Origin: an uncultured Bacteroides sp.
GTDB taxonomy: Bacteria > Bacteroidota > Bacteroidia > Bacteroidales > Bacteroidaceae
Length of the DNA: 64,000 nucleotides
Direction of reading: 5' to 3'
NCBI GenBank assembly: GCA_900755095.1
Contig: CAAEFE010000013.1
Location: 1 to 64,000, forward strand
The position numbers and the translations under genes were made by a program. Positions within the stretch are counted from its first letter, which is position 1, and each line of letters begins with the position of its first letter. Under the pieces are notes generated by a model. That model had not been told where the DNA came from. It did no database searches and saw only the letters and a list, made by a program, of their open reading frames with translations. Shown piece by piece: positions 1-8,617 of the stretch.

Positions 1-38
1 AAATGGGAATTTAGCGGTTAAATGAGAATTTATCGGTT
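1..38. repeat. 19-bp tandem repeat, two copies, cut by the window edge
   Basis: Bases 1-19 and 20-38 are two adjacent copies of a 19-bp unit with two mismatches (AAATGRGAATTTAKCGGTT). More copies may lie outside the window. It sits about 280 bp downstream of the GH97 stop codon, so like the arrays near 5.5, 24.6 and 63.2 kb it lies 3' of a minus-strand gene. No function can be read from it. Confidence 0.6.
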
Positions 39-72
39 AGGCTGAAAGCCTTACAATTATATATTTATTGGG

Positions 73-252
73 GTGCCCTGAAAGGGCTTAATTATATAGC
101 GTAGGGCAACGCCCTACGTAAAAACAGCAATCTGAATTTGCGCCCTGAAAGGGCATAATTGTATACGGTTCCGCCCTTTCAGGGCTTGTGGCCGATGTGT
201 CTTTTTCGTAGGGCGTTGCCCTACGCTATATAATTAAGCCCTTTCAGGGCAC
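73..252. repeat. Nested palindromic repeat with 46-bp perfect outer arms
   Basis: Bases 73-118 and 207-252 are exact reverse complements of each other (46 bp). Inside them GCCCTGAAAGGGC (142-154) and its reverse complement (173-185) form a second inverted repeat. The outer arms also contain short palindromes (GTAGGGCAACGCCCTAC and CCCTGAAAGGG). The element fills the space downstream of the GH97 stop codon. A transcript from either strand could fold into a long branched hairpin, so it may act as a terminator or 3' mRNA stabiliser, or it may be a dispersed REP-type element. No ORF is present. Confidence 0.85.
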
Positions 253-314
253 TCCGCAAAATTATCATTTACTTGTCATTTTCACATACTCAATGACCAT
301 CAAAATAATTTGAG

Positions 315-2267
315 TCATTTCTTTAGCGGAGTGAAATGCAATGCGGCTCCGCCACTTGCTTTTAGCTTCAAAACAAGCTTATCTCCGGCTTTTATCTTCT
401 TATGAGTACTGCGTACTTTCGTGCGTGTATTCAGCTTGTCATCATCTTCGTACAGGTGAAGCATGTACTTCTTACCCGGTTCCAGAAAATCCGTAGTCAA
501 TGTAATTGTGCGGGCTTCCGTATTCGTCATTGCTCCTACAAACCAGTCATTCCCCGAACGACGTGCCTGAACGATATATTCACCAATCTCTCCATCTAAC
601 GCGCGGCTGTCATCCCATACACTCGGAATTGCTTTCCAAAATTCCAGTTCTTCTTCTCCCTGGTAGAATTCCGGTCTGTCATACCAAAACATAAATTGCA
701 AAGGACTGTAATACACAGCTGCCATCGCCAACTGATGTGCTTTCGTATTCTTCACCCGATTATTGAAATAGCAAAGCGTATAGTCTCCTGCACCTGCCAG
801 ATAGCGGGTGAAAGGAAGAGTCGTATTGTGTGTGGCATCCGGCATTTCTTCATTTCCACGAATACCTTCCTGCGTCATCAGGTTAGGATAAGTACGGCTG
901 AAACCTGTCGGACGATATTCGTCATGAATATCTACCATCAGATTATATTCTCCACATTTACGAACTGCATCATGCAACCAGGTACTCCAACGCTGATTAC
1001 CTATCTGTACAAAACCGAACTTGATACCTTTCAATCCCCATTTTTTATACAAAGGCAACAGAATATCCAACTGCTGCACTAATGCGCGCTGATTGACATA
1101 CACCATAAGTCCGATTCCTTTCGATTCGGCATATTTACACAAAGCAGGTATATCAAGGTCTTTATCAGAAGAAACTGTAGTAGCGTCCGAACTCATTTTC
1201 ATTTCCGGTCCGTACCAGCCTGCATCCATGTGTACATACTGAATACCGCGTTCTGCCGCAAAATCAATGGCCGCTTTTACTCTATCTTGTTTCAAGTCGC
1301 CCGAACGGAATACTTTCCCGGGTTTGATCCAAGAAGTATCAGCCAGTTTGCAAGCCGGATTCAGATTCAAGACAAGATCATTATTATTAATTAAATCGAC
1401 CGGACGTTCGCCAACCATGATTACACGCCACGGAGTACTGTAAGGAGAAATAATATCGACGCTACTATACAGGCTTGTCTCCAAAGTGGAAGGTTTCTCT
1501 GCCGATAAACGGAATTTACCACGAACATAATCCACCATTTCCGCTTCCAACAAGGCTACAGATAATCCATCAGGCAGTTTCAATGTCAAAGGACGCTCAC
1601 TCTCCTCTTTGCCCCATCCTTCCAACGGACGGAGTTCATAAGGCCCTTGTGCCCAACGTTCATAATACGCCATCGTTCCTTCAGGCATTGTGAAGCTAGT
1701 CTGCTCACCGACGATATGCAAGAAAAGCCCGTTTGTCATTTCCGGAAAATGATAGCGGAAAGTAACTCCTTCATTATAGGCGCGGACTATGATATTCATA
1801 AAGTAGTTTTTACGCTTATCATAACCACCATCCCGATTACCTTTTCCTTCTCCTTTCTTGAACTTCAAGGTCATCTCATTATAGCAATCACGAACCTCCG
1901 CACGCTCGCCATATACAGGCTTCCATCTCTCGTCCGTCTTTTGATGTTCAGTCCCCGTCAACTTCAGATTCTCACACCAAAAATGACAAGTATCATTCGG
2001 TATACCCAACGCCGATTCAAACAACTGATTTTCAATCAGAACACCCAGTTTACTTTCTTCAATCACCGGACGATTTTTATAAGTCAAGGTATAATACATT
2101 TGTGCATTATCCTCTCCTACCGCACGTTGATAAAAGGTAAAACGATAAGCTCCATCAGGAGACGTCAGTTCCTGACGGGTTTCTGTCATCACATCTTGCG
2201 CTTTTATCAATGCCGGTATCACCAACAACAAAAGCAAAATTCTTTTCTTCATTCTATTTACGTTCAT
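315..2267 (-). CDS. GH97 family alpha-glycosidase (SusB-related), secreted
   Basis: The product has 650 residues, the usual GH97 size: a signal peptide, an N-terminal beta-sandwich, a central (beta/alpha)8 barrel and a C-terminal beta domain. Hallmarks are KPVYGE near residue 118, the GKVFRSGD and HMDAGWYGP segments, RPTGFSRTYPNL, RGNEEMP and a C-terminal GKKYMLHLYEDD stretch. In retaining GH97 enzymes an Asp nucleophile follows IK; here the sequence is IKFGFV, with Gly as in the inverting SusB branch. The SusB base Glu (HE before xxRPTG, from memory) is Asp here (HDEYRPTG), while the acid Glu in RGNE is kept. It probably removes alpha-linked glucose or galactose in the periplasm. It lies 70 bp downstream of an AraC-type regulator gene, likely in one transcript. 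An alternative start is Met6. Confidence 0.88.
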   Translation of the reverse strand: MNVNRMKKRILLLLLVIPALIKAQDVMTETRQELTSPDGAYRFTFYQRAVGEDNAQMYYTLTYKNRPVIEESKLGVLIENQLFESALGIPNDTCHFWCENLKLTGTEHQKTDERWKPVYGERAEVRDCYNEMTLKFKKGEGKGNRDGGYDKRKNYFMNIIVRAYNEGVTFRYHFPEMTNGLFLHIVGEQTSFTMPEGTMAYYERWAQGPYELRPLEGWGKEESERPLTLKLPDGLSVALLEAEMVDYVRGKFRLSAEKPSTLETSLYSSVDIISPYSTPWRVIMVGERPVDLINNNDLVLNLNPACKLADTSWIKPGKVFRSGDLKQDRVKAAIDFAAERGIQYVHMDAGWYGPEMKMSSDATTVSSDKDLDIPALCKYAESKGIGLMVYVNQRALVQQLDILLPLYKKWGLKGIKFGFVQIGNQRWSTWLHDAVRKCGEYNLMVDIHDEYRPTGFSRTYPNLMTQEGIRGNEEMPDATHNTTLPFTRYLAGAGDYTLCYFNNRVKNTKAHQLAMAAVYYSPLQFMFWYDRPEFYQGEEELEFWKAIPSVWDDSRALDGEIGEYIVQARRSGNDWFVGAMTNTEARTITLTTDFLEPGKKYMLHLYEDDDKLNTRTKVRSTHKKIKAGDKLVLKLKASGGAALHFTPLKK

Positions 2268-2337
2268 GTTTATTCATCTTTCCTATTATATACGAACGAG
2301 AAAGAAATTATACTCAAATATTTATTGCCTGAAAAGC

Positions 2338-3219
2338 TTATTCCATCTGTTCCCTATAAAAAGTAGGTGTCATTCCTGTCACCCTTTTAAAAATGCGGTT
2401 AAAATGTACAGGTGATTCAAATCCGCAAGTAGCACTGATTTGAGATATATTCATCATACTACTATTCAATAGTTTACAAGCATATCCGATACGCATATCA
2501 AGTACATACTCTTTGAATGTTTTTCCTGTGTTTTCTTTAAAGTATCGGCAGAAAGCAGTAGGGTTCATCGCTGTATAAGAAGCAATTTCATCCAGACCGA
2601 TAGACTCGGTATAATGTTTATTCAAATAGGCAATCACTTTTTCCATTCTTTCATTACGCATAATCGAAGGAGACGGAGTATAATGAGAAGTAGTCAGATA
2701 CTTCCTGTGATTACTGGTAGCCATCATTTGTAGGAGTGAAAGCAACAGGATAATTTGATCTACTCCTTTGGCAGAAGGTATTTGTTTTAATAGCTTAATG
2801 ATTTTCCCCGAACGGGTAATTGTGAATTTAATTCCTCTGCAAGCATCCTCCAATAAATTCCTGATAGGAATAAACTGGGAGTATTGAGATATAGAATAAT
2901 GCATGAAGTCTTTTTCAAACTGAATATTGACTCCTCTTACTTTCAGTTCGGATTTTTCTTCGTTATCAGATTCTTCCCCGCCGTCCGGTGGACTTTGCAT
3001 ACTATGAGGCAGTTCGGAACCGAAAAGAATCAAATCACCTTTTGAATAGGAGATAATGCTGTCACCCACCAGACAATCCCCCTCTCCCTTCTCCACATAA
3101 ATAATTTCATACTCACTATGAAAATGCCACGGATACGTGAAACGTGGATATTCATAAAAGCGGGCACGGACGGGATTAGAAGTCGTAATAGTCAACTTCT
3201 CATTCATTATCTTCTTCAT
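2338..3219 (-). CDS. AraC family transcriptional regulator with N-terminal cupin domain
   Basis: The product has 293 residues. A cupin-like sensing domain occupies about residues 10-100 (WHFHSEYEIIYVEKGEG, GDLILFGSELPH) and two HTH motifs lie in the last 100 residues (IGLDEIASYTAMNPTAFCRYF; ISQISATCGFESPVHFNRIF). I place the start at 3219 because an AAGGAG Shine-Dalgarno sequence lies 5-6 bases upstream; the frame stays open to 3315, but that would nearly reach the divergent gene. Cupin-AraC proteins usually bind a sugar and activate catabolic genes. This one sits between GH97 (downstream, same strand) and the divergent mannonate genes, so both are its likely targets. Confidence 0.9.
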   Translation of the reverse strand: MKKIMNEKLTITTSNPVRARFYEYPRFTYPWHFHSEYEIIYVEKGEGDCLVGDSIISYSKGDLILFGSELPHSMQSPPDGGEESDNEEKSELKVRGVNIQFEKDFMHYSISQYSQFIPIRNLLEDACRGIKFTITRSGKIIKLLKQIPSAKGVDQIILLLSLLQMMATSNHRKYLTTSHYTPSPSIMRNERMEKVIAYLNKHYTESIGLDEIASYTAMNPTAFCRYFKENTGKTFKEYVLDMRIGYACKLLNSSMMNISQISATCGFESPVHFNRIFKRVTGMTPTFYREQME

Positions 3220-3339
3220 AAATCTCCTTTCTAAACTGCTTTTGCAAAGATAGGTAAATATCTTGCAAAAATACGCATCATAGCATGTATAAAAACCCGC
3301 TATTTTTGCATCCATTCATAAAAACATTTGATAGAAAAC
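3220..3339. promoter_or_regulatory. Divergent promoter region between the AraC gene and the uronate genes
   Basis: The 120-bp gap holds a plus-strand TATTTTTG (3301-3308) matching the Bacteroides -7 consensus TAnnTTTG, about 32 bp before the oxidoreductase ATG. It also holds a minus-strand match (CAAAGATA on the plus strand, 3245-3252) about 26 bp before the AraC start. No convincing -33 TTTG is seen at ideal spacing for either. An operator for the AraC protein would be expected here but is not evident as a repeat. Confidence 0.55.
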
Positions 3340-4155
3340 ATGAACGAATTATTTAGTATTGCCGGTAAAGTTGCTGTTATTACCGGAGCAGGTGGTGTAC
3401 TGGGCGGAAATATTGCCCAACACTTTGTACAGCAGGGAGCAAAAGTTGTAGCTATTGACATTCGTCAGGAGCAACTGGACAACCGTGTGGCTGAACTTAA
3501 GCAATACGGTAACGATGTAATCGGCATCATCGGTAATGTACTTGACATCGCCAGCCTGGAGAAAGTAGCCGAAGAAGTCGTAGCCAAATGGGGACAGATC
3601 GATATTCTATTGAACATTGCCGGTGGCAATATGCCGGGAGCTACTCTTGAACCGGAACAACATTTTTATGACATGGATATTTCCTGTTGGGAGAAAGTGA
3701 CTAATCTGAATATGAACGGAACGGTTTATCCGTCTATGATATTCGGTAAAGTAATGGCAAAACAAGGCAAAGGATGTATCATTAATGTATCCTCAATGGC
3801 AGCATACAGCGCTATCACCCGCGTACCGGGATATTCGGCTGCAAAAACTGCCGTAGCCAATTTCACTCAATGGCTGGCAAGCGAAATGGCACTTAAATAC
3901 GGTGATGGTATCCGTGTAAACGCTATTGCACCGGGCTTCTTCATCGGCGACCAAAACCGTCGTGTACTCATCAACCCAGATGGTTCATTGACAGATAGAA
4001 GCAAGAAAGTATTGGCTAAAACTCCAATGAAACGTTTCGGTGACATCAAAGAGTTGAATGGTGCAGTGCATTTCCTGTGTAGTGAAGCCGCTAGCTTCGT
4101 AACCGGAGCAATGTTACCTATTGATGGTGGTTTCAGTGCATTCAGCGGAGTTTAA
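3340..4155 (+). CDS. SDR-family oxidoreductase, probable D-mannonate oxidoreductase (fructuronate reductase)
   Basis: The product has 271 residues and a short-chain dehydrogenase fold: a glycine-rich nucleotide site near the N-terminus (TGAGGVLGG), a NIAGG strand, the catalytic Ser-Tyr-Lys set (NVSSMAAYS then YSAAK) and a C-terminal IDGGFSAFSG. The ATG at 3340 is preferred over a TTG at 3328. It lies 35 bp upstream of uxuA on the same strand, so the likely reaction is NAD(P)H-dependent interconversion of D-fructuronate and D-mannonate. It is not homologous to the long-chain E. coli UxuB, so the name is assigned by context. Another sugar-acid dehydrogenase activity is possible. Confidence 0.8.
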   Translation: MNELFSIAGKVAVITGAGGVLGGNIAQHFVQQGAKVVAIDIRQEQLDNRVAELKQYGNDVIGIIGNVLDIASLEKVAEEVVAKWGQIDILLNIAGGNMPGATLEPEQHFYDMDISCWEKVTNLNMNGTVYPSMIFGKVMAKQGKGCIINVSSMAAYSAITRVPGYSAAKTAVANFTQWLASEMALKYGDGIRVNAIAPGFFIGDQNRRVLINPDGSLTDRSKKVLAKTPMKRFGDIKELNGAVHFLCSEAASFVTGAMLPIDGGFSAFSGV

Positions 4156-4190
4156 GCAATAAATAATAGCCTGTTATAAAGAGAAAGACT

Positions 4191-5378
4191 ATGATGGAAA
4201 AGACTTGGAGATGGTTCGGCAAAAAGGATAAGATAACCTTGCCGATGCTCCGACAAATAGGGGTAAAAGGGATTGTCACTGCCCTGCATGATGTACCGAA
4301 CGGTGAAATATGGACAATGGAAGCTATTAACGATTTGAAATCATATATCGAATCTTATGGTTTACGTTGGTCGGTAGTGGAAAGTCTTCCTGTATGTGAA
4401 GCAATCAAATACGCAGGAGCGGAACGTGAACAGTTGATTGAGAACTACAAAGTAAGCCTTGCCAATTTGGGTAAATGCGGCATAAAGACAGTGTGTTATA
4501 ATTTCATGCCCGTTATCGACTGGATACGTACAGACTTGCAACATCCCTGGCCGGACGGAACCAGTTCACTTTATTACGACCGTATTCGCTTTGCTTATTT
4601 CGATATCCGAATCTTGGAACGTGAAGGAGCTGAAAAAGATTACACTGAAGAAGAACTTCAGAAAGTTGCCGAGTTGGATAAGGTTATCACAGAAGCAGAA
4701 AAAGACGCTTTGATTGATACGATCATTGTCAAAACTCAAGGTTTTGTTAATGGCAATATCAAAGAAGGAGATAAAAATCCGGTTTCCATCTTCAAGCGGT
4801 TACTTGCTTTGTACAAAGATATAAACCGGGATGCTTTGCGTGAAAATATGCGTTATTTCTTATCTGCAATCATGCCTGTATGCGAAGAATATGGAGTTAA
4901 TATGTGCGTACATCCGGATGACCCTCCATTCCAGGTATTAGGTTTACCACGTATCGTTACCAATGAAAATGATATTGAATGGTTCCTGAATGCCGTAGAT
5001 AATCCTCATAATGGATTGACTTTCTGTGCAGGCTCTTTGAGTGCAGGCGAACATAACGATACACGTGAGTTGGCTAAGAAATTTGCAAAAAGAACTCATT
5101 TCGTACATCTGCGCAGCACAGCTGCCATGCAAGGTGGAAACTTCATTGAAAGCTCCCATCTTACGGGAAGAGGACATCTGGTTGACCTTATCCGTATCTT
5201 CGAAAATGAGAATCCGGGATTACCGATGCGTGTAGACCACGGACGAATGATGCTGGGAGATGAAGATAAAGGCTACAACCCAGGATATTCTTTCCACGGA
5301 CGTATGCTGGCTCTTGCACAAGTAGAAGGAATGATGGCTGTGGTGGATGATGAGAAAAAACGACAGATAATATTATAA
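4191..5378 (+). CDS. uxuA: D-mannonate dehydratase
   Basis: The 395-residue protein matches the UxuA family along its length, opening with EKTWRWFGKKD and with the metal and substrate segments CVHPDDPP, FVHLRS, RVDHGRMM and YSFHGRM. It dehydrates D-mannonate to 2-keto-3-deoxygluconate in the cytoplasm, the common step after glucuronate isomerisation. It follows the SDR oxidoreductase by 35 bp, forming a two-gene uronate operon next to an AraC regulator. The isomerase (UxaC) and KDG kinase/aldolase are not in the window. Two ATGs are adjacent at 4191 and 4194. Confidence 0.95.
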   Translation: MMEKTWRWFGKKDKITLPMLRQIGVKGIVTALHDVPNGEIWTMEAINDLKSYIESYGLRWSVVESLPVCEAIKYAGAEREQLIENYKVSLANLGKCGIKTVCYNFMPVIDWIRTDLQHPWPDGTSSLYYDRIRFAYFDIRILEREGAEKDYTEEELQKVAELDKVITEAEKDALIDTIIVKTQGFVNGNIKEGDKNPVSIFKRLLALYKDINRDALRENMRYFLSAIMPVCEEYGVNMCVHPDDPPFQVLGLPRIVTNENDIEWFLNAVDNPHNGLTFCAGSLSAGEHNDTRELAKKFAKRTHFVHLRSTAAMQGGNFIESSHLTGRGHLVDLIRIFENENPGLPMRVDHGRMMLGDEDKGYNPGYSFHGRMLALAQVEGMMAVVDDEKKRQIIL

Positions 5379-5432
5379 TCATCACAATGCTGATATAGTC
5401 AGAGCTTCGTCAGAGCAATAACCTCATTATTT

Positions 5433-5583
5433 GTTTCAAGGCGGGAAACATTTTGTTTCAAGCGTTGAAACTGATGGTTTCCCGTCTTGAAACTTTAGTT
5501 CCAAAGGCTCGAAACTCCAGTTCCAAAGGCGGGAAACTATAGTTTCTAAAGCAGGTAAATTCTATCTCAAAGACAAGAAACAA
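5433..5583. repeat. Seven-unit 22-bp-period dyad-repeat array (GTTTC-N7-GAAAC type)
   Basis: Seven degenerate copies of a 17-18-bp palindromic unit, GTTYC-N7/8-GAAAC, begin at 5433, 5455, 5477, 5498, 5520, 5542 and 5564, a period of 22, 22, 21, 22, 22 and 22 bp with 4-5-bp spacers. The last two units are decayed. The array fills the convergent gap (5379-5839) between uxuA and the GH28-like gene. A minus-strand reading frame running through it looks like translated repeat, not a gene. Outside the array and the inverted repeat at 5724-5815 I see nothing else in this gap. Confidence 0.85.
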
Positions 5584-5723
5584 CCATTCTGTCTCTAGGC
5601 TTTTAGTTATAATCATATAATTCCGATACAATAAATACAACGGACTGTTCTCTCAATAGCTAAACCTTTCAATGCCAATGCATACTTATATCATTTGGTA
5701 AGCGTCGACAGTGTGAGAGTAAG

Positions 5724-5815
5724 TTTTACCCTCACACTACCCTCACCTTTACCCTCACCCACGAAAGTACGATGGATAAAGGGATTGAGAGCCGGGTGAG
5801 AGTGTGAGGGTAAAA
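5724..5815. repeat. Inverted repeat of TTTTACCCTCACACT plus TACCCTCAC iterations
   Basis: TTTTACCCTCACACT at 5724-5738 has its reverse complement at 5801-5815. Between them TACCCTCACC-like motifs recur (5739-5760). The 14-mer CTACCCTCACCTTT (5737-5750) recurs exactly at 49110-49123 downstream of the VapE-type gene, so this is a dispersed motif. It lies 25 bp beyond the GH28-like stop codon and could form a 3' hairpin for the PUL transcript. Confidence 0.65.
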
Positions 5816-5839
5816 TCAACACAATCTTTTATTTGTTAG

Positions 5840-7246
5840 CTACTTTATCTGTATCTTCCCTACAAAATCTTTTTTATCTATATTCAGTTCTTCCAAAGAG
5901 GCGATCCGTTTGCCGTTCAACATTATGTTCTCAAACAAAATATTCTCAACCTTCCTATTCTTATCATAACCTTCCATCAAAGAAGGATTGATATATTTTC
6001 CGGTACATGAAATATTACGGAACGTTATGTTTCTGACACCTCTGCCGGGACCTGTGTTATACTTTTGGTTATACATCACCCGAAGATGAAACAACTGTCC
6101 TTCCTGGATATGTTCCACACGAATATCCTCAAAAGTGATGTTTTGTGCCAGATTGTGATCTCCTACATTAATAGTCATGCAGCCTTGGTAATCACGATCG
6201 TCCTCATCATGTTCCAAGATATCGATATTCTTGAACAATATATCTTCTAAAACCTCATCTCCTGTTTTCGTATTTCCATGCGTACCGATATTGATAGGGT
6301 GAGCAATATCCGCCCATAGTGTAGAATTAAGTACACGGATATTACGAGAATCTCCATAATAATTCCAACGATGCGTATAGATGGCTATACAGTCGTCTGA
6401 ATTACGAAGAAAAACATCATCAATCACTACATCCGAGCAAGACATAAAATCCAATCCATCACTCCAACCCTGATAACTGAATGATTTCAAATTCTTGATA
6501 GTAATTCCCTGTGATTGTCCACCGGAAACTGTATAGTGACGGGAGTTGACAACTGTAATTCCATCAATCAGTACATTCTTGGAGTATGCCACCGATATTC
6601 CCTGCTGCGGTTCAAGCAACATACCGTGTCCGAGAATCTTTACATTCTCTACACTGTCGCAAGTCAGGCAACCTTTCAGCACCGCTCCACCTTCCAGATA
6701 GACAGTCGTGTTGGAAGGAATACGGAAGCATTTGCCTGCCACATCTGTGGGTTCGTGTATACCGGACTCAAAATACATCACATTCGGATCATTCTTATCA
6801 GGCACATTCTCAATGATCGGATTGGCAAACACATGCAGATTATTCAAACGGTCACCGTTGAACTCTACAGAGAGTTTTTGTGGTTTATCCAATGTGAACA
6901 GCAGAAAATTTCCGTCTATCTCCGGCTGAATTCCTTTAGATAGTGGACGCACTACTGCTGAACGGAGTTCCCCGTTATTCTTTTGCACCAGCACTTCCAC
7001 TTTACCGGAAAAATCAAACTGTACCATGGTTGCATCCGACTTGGTATCCATATCCACCTTTACATTATATTCATAAAGGTCTACCCAATCTTTTTCACCC
7101 ACTTGCCGTACTTTTACTGTATAATCGTCATTATGGCGGGCATAGTAGATGCCTTGTGGCACCGGATAGATGACAATTTCTGCCTGTATAACTCCTGAAG
7201 TCATTACAAGTAAAAATGTAAGCGCTATTCGTATCAATCTATTCAT
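5840..7246 (-). CDS. GH28-like right-handed beta-helix glycosidase (polygalacturonase superfamily), copy 1
   Basis: The 468-residue product has a signal peptide (cut near QAE), an N-terminal beta-sandwich of about 150 residues (NDDYTVKVRQ, VEFNGDRLNNLHVFANP) and a parallel beta-helix. Catalytic-type motifs are GWSDGLD, RNSDDCIAIY and IGTHGN, corresponding to the NTD/DDC/GHG set of GH28. Family members hydrolyse uronate-containing chains such as pectins. It follows the lyase gene by 14 bp and is the last gene of the susC operon. A close paralogue is encoded at 24819-26231. The substrate is presumably a uronic-acid polysaccharide or its oligosaccharides, acting in the periplasm. Confidence 0.85.
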   Translation of the reverse strand: MNRLIRIALTFLLVMTSGVIQAEIVIYPVPQGIYYARHNDDYTVKVRQVGEKDWVDLYEYNVKVDMDTKSDATMVQFDFSGKVEVLVQKNNGELRSAVVRPLSKGIQPEIDGNFLLFTLDKPQKLSVEFNGDRLNNLHVFANPIIENVPDKNDPNVMYFESGIHEPTDVAGKCFRIPSNTTVYLEGGAVLKGCLTCDSVENVKILGHGMLLEPQQGISVAYSKNVLIDGITVVNSRHYTVSGGQSQGITIKNLKSFSYQGWSDGLDFMSCSDVVIDDVFLRNSDDCIAIYTHRWNYYGDSRNIRVLNSTLWADIAHPINIGTHGNTKTGDEVLEDILFKNIDILEHDEDDRDYQGCMTINVGDHNLAQNITFEDIRVEHIQEGQLFHLRVMYNQKYNTGPGRGVRNITFRNISCTGKYINPSLMEGYDKNRKVENILFENIMLNGKRIASLEELNIDKKDFVGKIQIK

Positions 7247-7260
7247 TTTGAATTATTCAT

Positions 7261-8559
7261 TTATTGTGCATACATCAATGTACCGAGTCCAAGTACATCA
7301 TACCCACCAGAGTTAGCATCATAATAACCGCCGCCGCCTTCTATTCCTACATATTCGGTAGCAATCTTAGTATATTTGAGATTATCATCCGAGATGTTTT
7401 TTATCCCTTTGTAATGATAGTAAGGCAACGCCCATATCGCACGTTTGATCCATTTACCGCCACCAAGTGTTGTTTGTTCTTCCGGAATCGGATATCCCCA
7501 TTGACTCTGTTTTTGCCATATATAAGTAGTATATGGTACAGTCTCATTGGTATAATTACAGCAAGCGGCATATTCGCAGGCCCGTAGGAAGAGATTATCA
7601 TCATAAGCAAAGAAATCGTCTCCCTGGCTCCATGCCAACTGACAAATAATTCCCATCAATCCGACACACATCAACGTGTGTCCTTGGTCACGTCCACTTT
7701 CCTGCCATTGAGCAAAGTTATAGTCCGGTGCATAATCGTGATAGATAGCACGACGTAAACGTCCGTTTGTATCACCTGTCTGCAAATGGGCGATACCTTC
7801 ATTATAAATATCACGACGATCGGTTACAATGCCGATAGCCATTTTAGCCGCTATATTACAAAGACACCAGTTAGCCCAATAATGTAACGCATTCGTATCG
7901 TGATGACGTTTCAGAAAATCATCATTAGCAGGATAGAACACTTTAAGCAACCAATTCTGGAACGCTGCGAAGTCCGCACGATCCCATCCTCCATAATCCC
8001 TCAATAATTCACCGGCAATAGCAAATTCATAACCATAAAGTCCTGCAGCAAGCGATAAATTCGTATTACCTGTTACACCTACACAAGTCTGTACCCACTT
8101 ATTCAGATTCTCCACCGCTTTTGCCGCATATTCATCATCTTGTTCAATTTTCCAACGAAGCGCTTGCTGATATACAATAGTGGCTCCTCTGGCTGCATTC
8201 ATGTAATTTTCATCTCCTGAAATACCTCGTTTAATCCATTCTGTAGGATAAGTATCTGCCGTCTTCTGCGAAAACTGGCTTTCTACTAATAATTGATAAG
8301 CACTTACCCAAGGCTCTTCTCCGGCAGCTTTTTTATCCCGGATACGCTGGAAGTCTTCCTCTGTATGCAACCCTTCATGCAGCATAGGTTCCGTTGACGG
8401 TTTAAGTTCAACCTGTTCCAAATTTACGTTATTATCAGGAAGAGGAATTTTATTCAAATCAGTTTCCACATTGACACCCGGAAGGTCAATGCCGTCCCCA
8501 CATCCTACCAAAAACAGGGTAGCAAATACTGCGGTTATATAATATATCTTTTTCATCAT
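7261..8559 (-). CDS. Alginate-lyase-fold polysaccharide lyase, lipoprotein (PL38-like?)
   Basis: The 432-residue product has a lipoprotein signal (FLVGCG, lipid Cys near residue 20) and an alpha/alpha-toroid of the alginate lyase superfamily (about residues 70-380). Typical segments are WANWCLCNIAA, the QESGRDQGHTLMCVG motif and GYPIPEEQTTLGGG. SGRDQGH recurs in the second lyase of the locus (SSRDQGH). Such enzymes cleave (1,4)-linked uronans by beta-elimination. The size and motif resemble Bacteroides PL38 enzymes, but that assignment is from memory. It lies between the surface glycan-binding lipoproteins and GH28 copy 1 and is probably surface-exposed or periplasmic. Confidence 0.8.
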   Translation of the reverse strand: MMKKIYYITAVFATLFLVGCGDGIDLPGVNVETDLNKIPLPDNNVNLEQVELKPSTEPMLHEGLHTEEDFQRIRDKKAAGEEPWVSAYQLLVESQFSQKTADTYPTEWIKRGISGDENYMNAARGATIVYQQALRWKIEQDDEYAAKAVENLNKWVQTCVGVTGNTNLSLAAGLYGYEFAIAGELLRDYGGWDRADFAAFQNWLLKVFYPANDDFLKRHHDTNALHYWANWCLCNIAAKMAIGIVTDRRDIYNEGIAHLQTGDTNGRLRRAIYHDYAPDYNFAQWQESGRDQGHTLMCVGLMGIICQLAWSQGDDFFAYDDNLFLRACEYAACCNYTNETVPYTTYIWQKQSQWGYPIPEEQTTLGGGKWIKRAIWALPYYHYKGIKNISDDNLKYTKIATEYVGIEGGGGYYDANSGGYDVLGLGTLMYAQ

Positions 8560-8617
8560 ATTTTTGGTTTAATGGTACACCGCATCTACCATTGATTACG
8601 GTGCACCCAATTATAGT

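Noticed and set aside
1647..2366. 239-codon plus-strand frame opposite GH97
   Set aside because: Antisense to a well-supported gene, with no recognisable domain and Cys/His/Ile-rich composition typical of reverse-strand frames.
5433..5583. Possible CRISPR array
   Set aside because: The palindromic units are 17-18 bp with only 4-5-bp spacers that are not unique, and no cas gene is near.
5458..5640. Minus-strand reading frame of 60 codons within the repeat array
   Set aside because: It is translated repeat sequence with no start signal or family; the 22-bp period is not a multiple of 3, so it is unlikely to be a designed protein repeat.
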